A DNA stretch of 64,000 nucleotides from Epichloe hybrida (taxonomy: Eukaryota; Ascomycota; Sordariomycetes; Hypocreales; Clavicipitaceae), in NCBI GenBank assembly GCA_019022495.1, contig JAFEKR010000014.1:124001-188000 (forward strand), read 5' to 3'. Positions 22,097-31,907 of the stretch are shown here, piece after piece. The stretch's first letter is position 1. Every line of letters starts with the position of its first letter. The notes below the pieces were generated by a model, which did no database searches, was not told the origin of the DNA, and saw nothing but the letters and a program-made list of their open reading frames with translations. The translations under genes were made by a program, and so were the position numbers.

Positions 22097-24489
22097 ATGC
22101 GTGGCCGAACATCGCAAGATGATGATTCATCTGGCGCGCGGGCATTGCAAGGCACAATGTCAGGCAGGATGAGGGCTTCTGCATCGTCCGCTCTTCCCAG
22201 GGCCCAGAGTCGATCTCGAGTACGTTGCCCCGTATTGCCGAGAACCAGAATCCGTACCCACGCAACGTTGCGAATCTCGTTTCGACCAGCTGACGATGGA
22301 GTCATCAGATTGCTTCATTTCGCGCCACACAGCCCACGTACAACCTGATCACGGGCGGAGACGCAAACGTTCGACCCTCTTCAAGACAAAGTCAGGCTGC
22401 TGAATCAGTGCGGCCGGGATCGCGAGACAGTTTTAAGGAAAACATGGCTCCTTCCGATGCAGACGAATACGAAAAGTACAGAAGGGAAATCGAGACTCTC
22501 AAGGCGGAGATTGGCACCCTGCAGTACCGAATGCAGACTGCCGAGCAGGAGAAAGAGATCGCCTTGTCGCAACAATCCAACAAGATGGAACAAGCAAGAC
22601 GGCGCGAGCAAGAAGAACTGCACCAGCGCCAAGCCGCCGAGGCAGAACAAGCAAAAGCTGTTGGTCAGGTAGAGGCCGTCAAAGCGGAGCTTGAAGAATT
22701 GAAGCAGCGTTCGGCTGCGGAAGCCAAAGCAGTGGAACGTAGAGCTCGTGAAGCCCAAGATGAGGCCCGATTACTGCAAGAACAGCTTGAAGATCTTTCA
22801 ACTGCAAGGGACGACGCCGCCAGAATTGCAGACAAGAAATTGAACGACATGCAACTGCAAGTCACGGCACTGCAGAATTCATTGCAAGAACTGGAGCAAG
22901 AAAGCCAAGACCGCGAGGATAACGTCCAGCAGGCGCGCTCCATCATTGCTGAGAAGGAGAATCATATTGCCAAACTCGAAGCCGACGTGCTACGCCTCAA
23001 GGCACAAAGCGGAGATGCGGAGACTATGGGGATTATCAAGAAGGAGCTGACGGAGCAAGTTCAGCATATACGGGCTCTCGAAGCCACCAATCGCGATCAG
23101 CTGGGTGAACTAAAGCACCTACGAGCAGTGAGCAAAGCAGTAGAAGTCGTCGAGGAGGAGAAACGATCTTTGCAGCGGAAACTGGAGTCGGCAGAGTCAC
23201 TCGAAGCAGAACTGGCAGAAGCTCGGCTGCAACGCCAAAGGCTGCAGGATGAGCGACTGGCATGGGCAGCCTACCTGAAAAGCTCTTCAGACACGGGAGA
23301 CGATGAGTTTGATTCGCCCGAGGCCATGGCGAGAGCGTTGGTGGAGGAGCGGTTGACGACCGCCTCGTACGTGGAGCAGCTGGGTGCTTTGCGCGCCGAC
23401 ATGAGTGCTCAGCGAAATACGATACGCTCTCTCCAAGACGAACGGGCGCAGCTCACGGAGCAAGTCGAAAGTGCGAAAAGCTCGGCTGGAACATTATCAA
23501 CTAACAAAGCACGTATGCGCGTCGACCGACAACGTGTGCTCGCGCTAAAAGAGGTGGAATATCTCAGAGCACAAATGAAGGCCTTTGATGACGAGCATCA
23601 CACGATGCAACCGGAGCAGCACGACGAGACACGAGCCGCTCGACTGCACGAGCTGGAGTCATTGGTCGACGATTACAAGGCAGAGGTGCAGAAGTTGCAC
23701 AGCGAGCTAGCAGCCATGGAGCCAAATGCCGGGACTTCACCACAGCCCATCATGACTGGGGCCAAACGCTCCCGCGCCGAAATCGACGATGCCCAAGAAC
23801 AGCTAGGCCAGTTGACGCGTAAAAACAGAAAGCTCCAAGAAGAAGTCACTAGTCTGCAAACCAAGGTCGCCATGCTGGACAAGGATCTGTCAGCAAACAG
23901 ACAACAACTTTCTGCTGCCAAGGAGCGCAGCTCAACACGGGTACTATCGCTGCGGTCTAACCCGACGTCCGATCTCGAGGCCATCAAGCGAAGCACGCTG
24001 GAGGCCCTCAAGCGAGAAAATTCGGATCTCCTAACACAGCTTCGTTCCAAGGCAACAAACTCTGCTGTCCCAGTCATACCAACCTCGGTTCTCAGCGCAA
24101 TGGAAAGAGAAATCGCCGCAGCCAAGGCGGAGACAGCATCTGCACAGAAATCGGCCAAGCGGCTAAAAGAAGTGTGGGGATCAAAATCCCAGGAGTTCAA
24201 GGAAGCCATCTTTTCGACACTAGGATGGACAGTCACATTCATTCCCAATGGCAAGATGCGGGTGGAGAGCACCTTTTTCCCGTCTCAAACGGACGAGCAT
24301 GAGAACTCGATTGTGTTTGATGGCGAGAGGGGAACCATGAAGGTCGGAGGTGGCCCCAAGAGTCCCTTTGCAAGACGGATAAGCGACCAGATTGGATTCT
24401 GGGTCCGTGAAAAGGGCTGCATCCCCGGCTTCTTGGCGGCCTTGACGCTGGAGTTTTACGAAGAGCATTCTCGGACGGGCAAGGATTGA
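22097..24489 (+). CDS. MAD1: Spindle assembly checkpoint protein Mad1
   Basis: Coiled-coil protein that recruits Mad2 to unattached kinetochores and nuclear pores. Exon 1 is 22097-22219 (MRGRTSQDDDSSG...), a 113-nt intron (22220-22332, GTACGT...CACACAG) follows, and exon 2 is 22333-24489, for 759 residues. The junction gives RSR|PTYNLITGGDAN, then a long coiled coil covering most of residues 75-640 (Glu/Lys/Gln-rich heptads). The C-terminal globular domain (about 660-759) carries LKEVWGSKSQEFKEAIFSTL, GWTVTFIPNGKMRVESTF and FWVREKGCIPGFLAALTLEF, as in Mad1. Its length matches fungal orthologues. Without exon 1 the protein would lack its N terminus. Confidence 0.93.
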
Positions 24490-25624
24490 GGGAAAGGTGC
24501 ATGTCATGTAGTACAGATTTGTAAAGATTGGCTCATGTTTCTGGCGTCTGAAAGAACGAGGCATTGTAATCTAGACTAACACGGGGATAAACATTGTACC
24601 CGTTGGCCGTTGGCCGTTGGGAAAATGTACTGATTTGATCACGCCCGATGCCTATGAATGATGATGCACATTTCGTAAAGACGCCAAGTTGGTTGTGCCA
24701 TATGCCCCCTAGAAATAACACGTCCTTGATGCAATTCCAACCCGCTTAGTCAGGACATCGTTGCGCCTCGGCTGATGCCCGCCCAGTCCACCCGTGACCT
24801 TCCTTGTCCAAGTGCGTGCGTCCCTTGCACGCTCCGACTCAACATCACCTAAACTACTATTCAGGTACCGACTCATCGGGCACCCGACTCGCTTCCACAC
24901 CAGAGCGGTCAATCTCGGGGTTTTTCACGCAACGTCTCGAATTCAATGGGCTTCGCAAAGACACCGCCCTTTCCCACAGCCCAAACAGGCCCGGCCAAAC
25001 ACTATGATTCGTCAACGCGACACCCAGTTTTCTTCACGGAGCGTCTTCGGAAATCGCCTGTCTGGATGGCGCAGGCTGGTGGGAGCGGGAGCAGTCCCGT
25101 CGCACACGGGTACATGTACCGGGAGGGGTCGGGGCAAGGACAAGGTGGGAGTGCGCCCAAGCTATAGCGGGTGGAAGACAATAATAGACGATGTGGTATC
25201 GGGGTGATGGAGAAGGATTCGTGGACACGGTGCACGGGAGTGAATGGGCGGATTGGAGAATCTTGTCGCAACGGCGGCGGTTATACGCCCGTCTGGATAC
25301 AAAATGTCATGGTCACGGCGGGCACGTCGACTTGGGTGCGTGAGGTGGGAAAGACGGTGCGTGGTTATAGGGGGATGGATGGTACTGGTACTGGATATAT
25401 GAAACGCTCGCGCCTTGATGAGTTGAAGCATGCCCGAATACCAATATCATACCGAAAGTTGCCCGGAAAAGAAAGTGACATGGGCCGTATAACCGTCCCC
25501 TTTTTACTGACAGACAAGGCAATTAGTGCCCGTTCGCCCGCCCATAACATTTTGACTGGCCCTGCTCTTGTGGCAATTTCGTGATCCAAGGTCCTTTCAC
25601 ACCCTCCGCTCAGTCTAGCCATGC
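24490..25624. other. Convergent intergenic region, no gene seen
   Basis: About 1.1 kb between the MAD1 stop and the R-SNARE stop. Several overlapping open frames (24794-25207, 25171-25584 on plus; others on minus) lack protein-family features. A TTGGCCG duplication is at about 24,603-24,618. I call nothing here; a noncoding transcript cannot be excluded. Confidence 0.4.
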
Positions 25625-26402
25625 TCATGAGCCGGCATTCTTAATGGCAATTACTAACACCATCAAGATGAGGAAAATCACCAATCCCAAGAGACCCATG
25701 AGCTTGACGTTCTTCCACCACATCTGACGCTTCAGCCCCCGACTTCGCACGCGAAAATCCTGCGCACTGTTCCCGAGTCTGTCCGTCTTGTCGACTAGCA
25801 GATCTAGCCTCTCGCCTCGCTCGAGCAGACTCTCAATGTTCTTGGTCATGATGCCCCTGACATCGTCAATCTCCCGCTTCGCATTGCCAATCGCATCATC
25901 TCTGCCTCCACTCGTGGTCCCATAGTCGACCATCAGATTCTTGAGCTCCGAGTTGAAGGAGCCTGCGCCGTAGTTGGGCATTCCGGAAAAGTCGCTGTTC
26001 TCGGGGAACTGCTCGAAAAAGCGCTTGCGGATCTCGAATAGATATCCAAAGGGCACGCGGCGGCCGAGCGATGCGTCGGCGACGACGAGGAAGGTGAGGC
26101 CACCGGCGGCAGGGTGGCCAGGATGCTCCGATGGCGCCTCGGAGACATAGTGGATTTGATTTGAGCCGTGGGTATACGTCAATTTTTGGGGGGTGTTGTG
26201 CTCGATTTTCGGAAGGATGAGGGAGGCGAGTGATGAGGTCTGCGAGGACGCCGACGTGGTGCATTCTGTGAGAATAGTCGTCTTGTGCGCGATGCAGGAG
26301 CTGGGGACTGCATGTTAGGAATGGCTGTCTTTGAATGTTCTGGCCTGGTGGGAATGATGCTTACTAGAGAAGCGGCGTGGCCGGCGATGAAGAGGACGCC
26401 AT
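25625..26402 (-). CDS. NYV1: Longin-type R-SNARE (Nyv1/VAMP7-like)
   Basis: Vesicle SNARE of the endosome/vacuole fusion pathway. Exon 1 is 26365-26402 (MASSSSPATPLL plus two bases) and exon 2 is 25625-26300; the 64-nt intron (26301-26364) has a GTAAGC donor and the second available CAG acceptor, which restores YSCIAHKTTILTE. The product is 237 residues. The longin domain covers about 10-140 (GLTFLVVADASLGRRVPFGY; FFEQF). The SNARE motif is about 155-215 with the zero-layer Arg in LLERGERLDLLVDKT, and a C-terminal anchor (LMGLLGLVIFLILMVLVIAI) follows. Longin plus R-SNARE fits Nyv1/VAMP7 better than Sec22 or Ykt6 (Ykt6 has no membrane anchor). It is divergent from SUV3. Confidence 0.9.
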
Positions 26403-26849
26403 CTTTGTGTGAGCGAGGCGTGCGGTTCCGAATAGAGTATGCAAGGAAAACGATGGTGGTCCTCTAGATGGACGGCGACAGGAGCTCCACGATGGGTTGA
26501 AAGAATAGGAGTTGTTGGGTTGGATTACGATGTCGCAAGACAAAGAAATGTAGGTGGAAATACGGGCAAAGTTTACGAGCCACCCGACGTCACGATCTCT
26601 ACAGATTACTGCGCCGTTATGGGGGTGGGACCCTGGTGAGGTGGTGCGTGGCAGCATCACGTGACGCAGCCTTTTTTTTATGGTCACCCATCGCAAATCG
26701 CAAGGTTGCCAGCAAAGGGGAAGACTTTCATAAAGTGTGCAGATGGAAGCGTGAAGTTGAGGATTTTGGGAAAACATTCTGATTTGGATTCGACTGAACA
26801 TTCCAGTGGTATAGGACAGAATGCTTCCGAACCCGTATCACCAGGGATC
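26403..26849. other. Divergent promoter region, NYV1-like and SUV3
   Basis: 447 bp between two divergent starts, containing a TCACGTGA palindrome at 26657. No other gene is seen. Confidence 0.5.
26657..26664. promoter_or_regulatory. TCACGTGA palindrome upstream of SUV3
   Basis: A perfect E-box-type palindrome lies 186 bp upstream of the SUV3 start and 255 bp upstream of the R-SNARE start. It is identical to the site upstream of MAD1. Motif match only. Confidence 0.35.
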
Positions 26850-29182
26850 ATGAAGTTTCTATCCCGGACCGTGGCTTTCAGAGCTATTCGTGTCCACACC
26901 GGGGGGACTCATTGCCGTGCTTTGTCGACCAACGCACCCAGAAAACAGATTTCGCCGAAGAAGAAGACTACCGAACCTAAGAAGTTGTCCTCGTCAAAGA
27001 GCGCCGCGAAGGGACGATTTGTTTCCAAGCCGTTGCAGAAATTAGCCGCGCGCGCGCGAGCGGGTTCAGTGAGTCTACGTCTTGTGAAGCTTGATGCACC
27101 AGCTGCTCTCATATCTAACGTACACATACTTAGGTTAGCCAGGGCCACGACCCAAAAGCTAGGCTGAGGCTTGACGTTGGAAAGAAATACAGTGGTCAGC
27201 ATGGCGTATTTCGGTCAACAGTCCTGCATCGCCTGCAAGTTGTGTTGAACAGTCTTGCAGCATCACAGCAGTCGGTATTCGGCATGGACCATGATGAATT
27301 GAGTCGGCAAGCGGCCCTATTCATGAATGCCATTGACCATGCATTTCTTCTGGCGGAGCAAAAACTCACTCGGCGCGACAAGAACCCCTTGTTTTGGAAC
27401 CTGCGAGACGCTTTCATTACGCGAGACGTCAAGGGCCTCACAAAAGAAATACAGTACTCGTTCCAGTCCTTCATGGTTCGACAGAAATTCTCCAAAGAAC
27501 TCGAAGATAGTCAAGAGCGTCTTCTAGATTTCAGGTTTCCACACGAATGGTTTCCGGCTACCCGAACCATGCAGCGAACCATTCATGTCCATGTTGGGCC
27601 GACAAACTCCGGGAAGACGTACAATGCGCTCAAGGCGCTGGAGAACTCTAGGATGGGCGTATACGCTGGCCCTCTTCGGCTGTTGGCAACCGAGGTTTAT
27701 CAGCGACTCAACGCCAAAGGTCGACCTTGCGCTCTCATCACTGGCGAGGAAGTGCGCATCCCCGAAGATACTGACCAGTACTTCTCCAGCTGTACAGTGG
27801 AAATGGTTCCCCTGAACACACAATTCGACGTTGCCGTCATTGATGAGATCCAGATGATAGCTGATCCGGAACGAGGCAACGCATGGACTACCGCGTTGTT
27901 GGGCGTGCAAGCTAAGGAGGTCCATCTCTGTGGCGAGGATCGAACTGTCACCCTCCTGCAGGCTCTGTGTGCTAGTATCGGCGATGAATGCGTGGTGCAT
28001 CGATACGAGCGACTAAGCCCTCTGCAGACGATGAAATCTGCTATTCAGGGCGACTACAACAAATTGCAGAAAGGCGATGCCATTGTCGCCTTCAGCCGCC
28101 CGTCTCTTCACGTGCTGAAGCGCAATATTGAGACTAAAACGGGACGACGATGCGCGATCATCTATGGCTCACTCCCACCTGAGGTTCGGGTACAACAGGC
28201 AGCATTATTCAACGATCCCGACAACGACTACGACTTTGTTGTTGCCAGCGACGCGATTGGCATGGGACTCAATTTGGAGATTAGACGTGTTGTGTTGGAG
28301 TCGGTGACCAAGTTTGACGGCAATCAACACAGATCGCTTTCCTATCCCGAGATCAAGCAAATTGGCGGCAGAGCAGGCAGATATAGAAGCGCCCAGAATG
28401 CATCAGCAAGCGCCGAGGGAGTCGAGGAAGAAAAAATCGGCTTGGTGACGACCATGGACCAAGCGGATCTTCAGAACGTCCGCCTTGCCTTTGAGAACAA
28501 AGTAGACGACATTAGTTGCGCCACTATTCAACCTCCCGCGGGTATTGTAGAAAGATTCACTTCTTATTTCCCACCGGACACGCCGCTGTCATTCATCCTC
28601 ATGCGCATAAAGGCTGCCGCAAAAGCCAGTCCGCGGTATAGGCTCTCAGTCAGCAGCGACGTTCTCGAGATTGCCGACATCATCCAAGATCTTCCACTCA
28701 CCATCTACGATCGTCTCACATTCTGCCATCTCCCCGTTGCCCTGAGAGCCGAAGGAGCCGTGGATGTGCTCCGCGCGCTTGCGCGCGTGGTTGCCAGTAA
28801 TGCGACCGGCGATCTTCTCGATATCAAGGAAATCCCACTCGAGTTTCTAGATGTCAAAATCGAGGACTTCAAGGGCGGGTCCAACGAATACTTGTACAAG
28901 CTCGAGTCGCTGCACGTAGCCATTAATCAATATGTTTGGCTGTCGTATCGATATGCCGGCATGTTCAGAAGTCAAGCGCTCGCCTTTCACGTGCGACAGC
29001 TGGTGGAAGAAAGGCTCATTTCTGCCTTGAATCGACTCGATTTTACTGAAGAACAGCTCGAGCACAAACGAAAGCACAAGAGATTGCAGGCGCGTTCTCG
29101 CAACATGACCAAAAAGGCGCTGGGAGAAGACAAGACAGATGAGGCGAATCAAGACGGTTCCGATGCTTCTACGTCTGGATAG
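26850..29182 (+). CDS. SUV3: Mitochondrial ATP-dependent RNA helicase Suv3
   Basis: Helicase subunit of the mitochondrial RNA degradosome, working with the Dss1 RNase in yeast. Exon 1 is 26850-27068 and exon 2 is 27134-29182; the 65-nt intron has GTGAGT...CTTAG ends, for 755 residues. The N terminus (MKFLSRTVAFRAIRVHTGGT) is Arg/Ser-rich like a presequence. Walker A is GPTNSGKT (about 228-235), motif Ia is YAGPLRLLA, motif II is the DEIQ-type AVIDEIQM, motif V-like SDAIGMGLNLEI and motif VI QIGGRAGRYRS. The SUV3 C-terminal helical bundle (PDTPLSFILMRIKAA onward) follows. The C-terminal tail is charged. All motifs needed for ATP hydrolysis are intact. Confidence 0.96.
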
Positions 29183-30096
29183 AAGGAGAGTGGAGGAGAA
29201 CCCGTCGAGACGACCGTGAATCTTTTTGGCTTTTTTTTTTTTGGGTATTATGCGACGCGCAAACTGTACGATACGGGGTTAGGAAGACCATGCGTCATGT
29301 TGGCGTTTGGGTAAAGGTTATGCGTATGCTACGGTATAGACTCGCCAGATTGGCTTTGTGATAATACAATATATATCGTTCTCCTCTTGACCAGCGGTGG
29401 CGAATGAGCCACAGACTTATTGATGGACCATGGGGCGTTGCTTGTGCGCTCCACGAAGCACAAGACAGCAACATGTTCCATCAGCAAAGAAACGAAATCA
29501 GGCTGCATCGAGAATATGCGTAAAAGCCAAATCTTGGAGAAAATGAGTGCTTATTGCCCTCCCATGTAATTGCAGATGAAGACACGGGCTTCAATGCAAT
29601 TGGCTTTGCGGCGCCATTTGTTTAATTTGTTGGCGGCGCCTTCCCTCCTTGTTGCGTTTGACTGTTACTGTGACAGCTGCAGGCACTTCTTGGCACTTCT
29701 TGGCACGCACACGCCAACGCCACTTTGACTTTTTAGTACAAATACTGTCTCGAACCATCGTCGCGTTCCCCCACGGCTCTACCCCGAAGGAACAGTTTTC
29801 AAGTTTCATTCTTCCACAAACCCATGTTCATCGCCATTAGCATCATCAGTAAGCCCCTGGCCGTGCCGTGAGTCACTGGGCTGCATTTCAGATCAGCCAC
29901 TGCGCCGTTGGCCGGCTTTACATGTGCTTTACACTTTACATGTAGTTTGAGAAGCATTAGAGCAATACTCTCGACATCCACCTCCCACGACGCGCCGAGA
30001 GCTTCCACAGTCTGTGCCTACGTGTATTCTATCGTACGAGCAAAGGAAATATTTCTAGAAAGGGGTAGTGCAGTCGCTGTTGCGTTAGCGGCAATC
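29183..30096. other. Intergenic region between SUV3 and phosphatase-like gene
   Basis: About 0.9 kb. The frame of the next gene is open from 29908, but upstream of 30097 it shows no conserved features and is treated as leader. A short direct repeat of ACTTCTTGGC lies near 29,690-29,705. Confidence 0.45.
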
Positions 30097-31155
30097 ATGG
30101 CTTCGCTGTCGACTGGTTCCAGAGAACATTGGCACCCGTTGCCCATATCCAAGGATGCCATTCGTTCCGCGGAATACTCGTACCGAGCTCCCTCGCCCCC
30201 GTTCATTCATATACCCGGCCCAAGAAGAACGACGACCGAGGTGGTGATGGAGCTCATGCCTTCGTACGGACACGTCGATCCTTCGCAGTTGACGAGCGAT
30301 GACCTACAAATCATCACGCAAAATGCCAAACAGATCGCCACCGATCAATTGTCAACCTGGGCGTACGAAGACCGACGTTTTGCACAAGCCATTGTGGACT
30401 TTCTCTTTCTTGGCCCCACAAGCATAATACGCGATCACCATTTTCTGAAGCGCGAGGGCATCACCATGATGCTGGTTGTGAGAGATGCGCGCCTCGCCGG
30501 AACTGTTCGCAGTGTGGACCAAGCTTCAAAAGATTTGGGCATTGCTGTTGAATATGTACACGTTGATGGCCCCGCTGATCTTATCCGTGGGTTCCCGAAT
30601 ATGATTCGTCTCATCAATAATCACCTTCTATCTGTATATCACTCCCAGTCCAGAGGACGCAATGATGAAGGGCAAATCTTGATGGAGACAGGTCGTTTTC
30701 GGCGTGGAAAAGTTCTTGTTACCTGTGAGTCCGGAAATCATCGCTCTGCAGCTATTGTTGCAGCCTATATCATGTCAATCTTTGGGCAGAGCATGGTCTC
30801 GACCTTGCAATTTGTCCAGTTAAAGCGATTTTGCTGCAGCTTTGACGAGGATGTGAAGCGCATGTTGCAGTCTTGGGAAGATATCCTTCGTGCACGATCA
30901 ATGGTTGCCCATCACTTACAATCAGAAAGCAAGGGCCAACAACAAAGCCAACTTTGTTCCCAGGACACGGACGCTCAACCTGTGAGACATCAGCCGACAC
31001 GTTTGGCCGCCTCCAAGTCAAAGAGAGCGTTCGACAATATGATGGACTTGGAAACGGTTGTCGAAAAGGGAGCATTTGTTGATATTGATGGAGACCGGTT
31101 CCTAGACCGAGGCGGCCCATTCGTTCCCTTCGCCGACATGCCCAGGAAATGGTGA
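30097..31155 (+). CDS. Dual-specificity phosphatase-like protein (STYX/DSP fold)
   Basis: Single exon, 352 residues from the ATG at 30097 (MASLSTGSREHWHP); an in-frame start at 29908 would add 63 residues lacking family character. The domain at about 95-280 has the DSP pattern: AIVDFLFLGPTSIIRDHHFL, then VEYVHVDGPADLIRGFP (general-acid Asp region), and a P-loop CESGNHRSAA with Cys210 and Arg216 in the CX5R spacing. The P-loop lacks the usual HC and two glycines (HCxxGxxR), so it may be weakly active or a pseudophosphatase like STYX. The C-terminal 70 residues are polar and probably disordered. The symbol is not certain. Confidence 0.82.
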   Translation: MASLSTGSREHWHPLPISKDAIRSAEYSYRAPSPPFIHIPGPRRTTTEVVMELMPSYGHVDPSQLTSDDLQIITQNAKQIATDQLSTWAYEDRRFAQAIVDFLFLGPTSIIRDHHFLKREGITMMLVVRDARLAGTVRSVDQASKDLGIAVEYVHVDGPADLIRGFPNMIRLINNHLLSVYHSQSRGRNDEGQILMETGRFRRGKVLVTCESGNHRSAAIVAAYIMSIFGQSMVSTLQFVQLKRFCCSFDEDVKRMLQSWEDILRARSMVAHHLQSESKGQQQSQLCSQDTDAQPVRHQPTRLAASKSKRAFDNMMDLETVVEKGAFVDIDGDRFLDRGGPFVPFADMPRKW

Positions 31156-31907
31156 GAACAGTCATGACGTGTGCGATGTTCCCTGAGAGATTGGACGATC
31201 AGTGCATCTTCCACGGACCAGCGATAGCACCTACAGCTACGGCTGATATTAGGACCATGCAATTCAAACGGTTATTTTTCATGATTTCTTCTCTTCAGCC
31301 GGCGTTTGTTGGGGAATTATAGGAGGAGCATTCCAAGATACCCGGTCATTACACGCATGGAGTTACGGACATTGCAGTACACCCGATTAGATGAAGGCGG
31401 TTGGTGGTGTGCATTGGTTTTCACTGGCTTCTTTCCGCATCACTGTTGTTGCCACAATATTCTTCTGATACAAAAGTATTATTTTGAACATGAGATGACT
31501 TGCGAGCAAAGTGAAGGTGTTGCGTTGTACTCGTTTGCCTGCATTCATAGGTTGATTTGAGTACCTTTGCATCTGTCAGAGGACGACAAAGACCGGTTCC
31601 CAATGGAATGGCCAAATAGCTCCCTTTGACCCGTAAAAAGCATCACCAAGTGATGTGAATAAATAACCCAATGCGTTCTCATTCGCTTCGGTCACCCAAA
31701 AAGGTTTTCGCAGACCCCATGCCCATGAAAAGTTTTTCGTGTCGAATCGCCAACGTGAAGGCACATGCTCCGTTGTTCATTCATGCAAGGGCGTGTTCAC
31801 TGACAACTCACATCAGCTTCACTTCACATGAGAAGTTGTCAGCGCGCTGGGTCACACAGTTATACACAGAACAAAGACTCGACGCACAAGAGAGAAAGCA
31901 AAGAAGC
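31156..31907. other. Intergenic region
   Basis: About 750 bp between two plus-strand genes. No gene is seen; short frames on both strands are unsupported. Confidence 0.4.

Noticed and set aside
24794..25584. Overlapping plus-strand open frames between MAD1 and the R-SNARE gene
   Set aside because: No conserved motif or plausible splice structure; low-complexity Gly/Arg composition typical of chance frames.
29908..30096. N-terminal extension of the phosphatase-like gene
   Set aside because: In frame but without conserved character; the ATG at 30097 is followed at once by family-like sequence.
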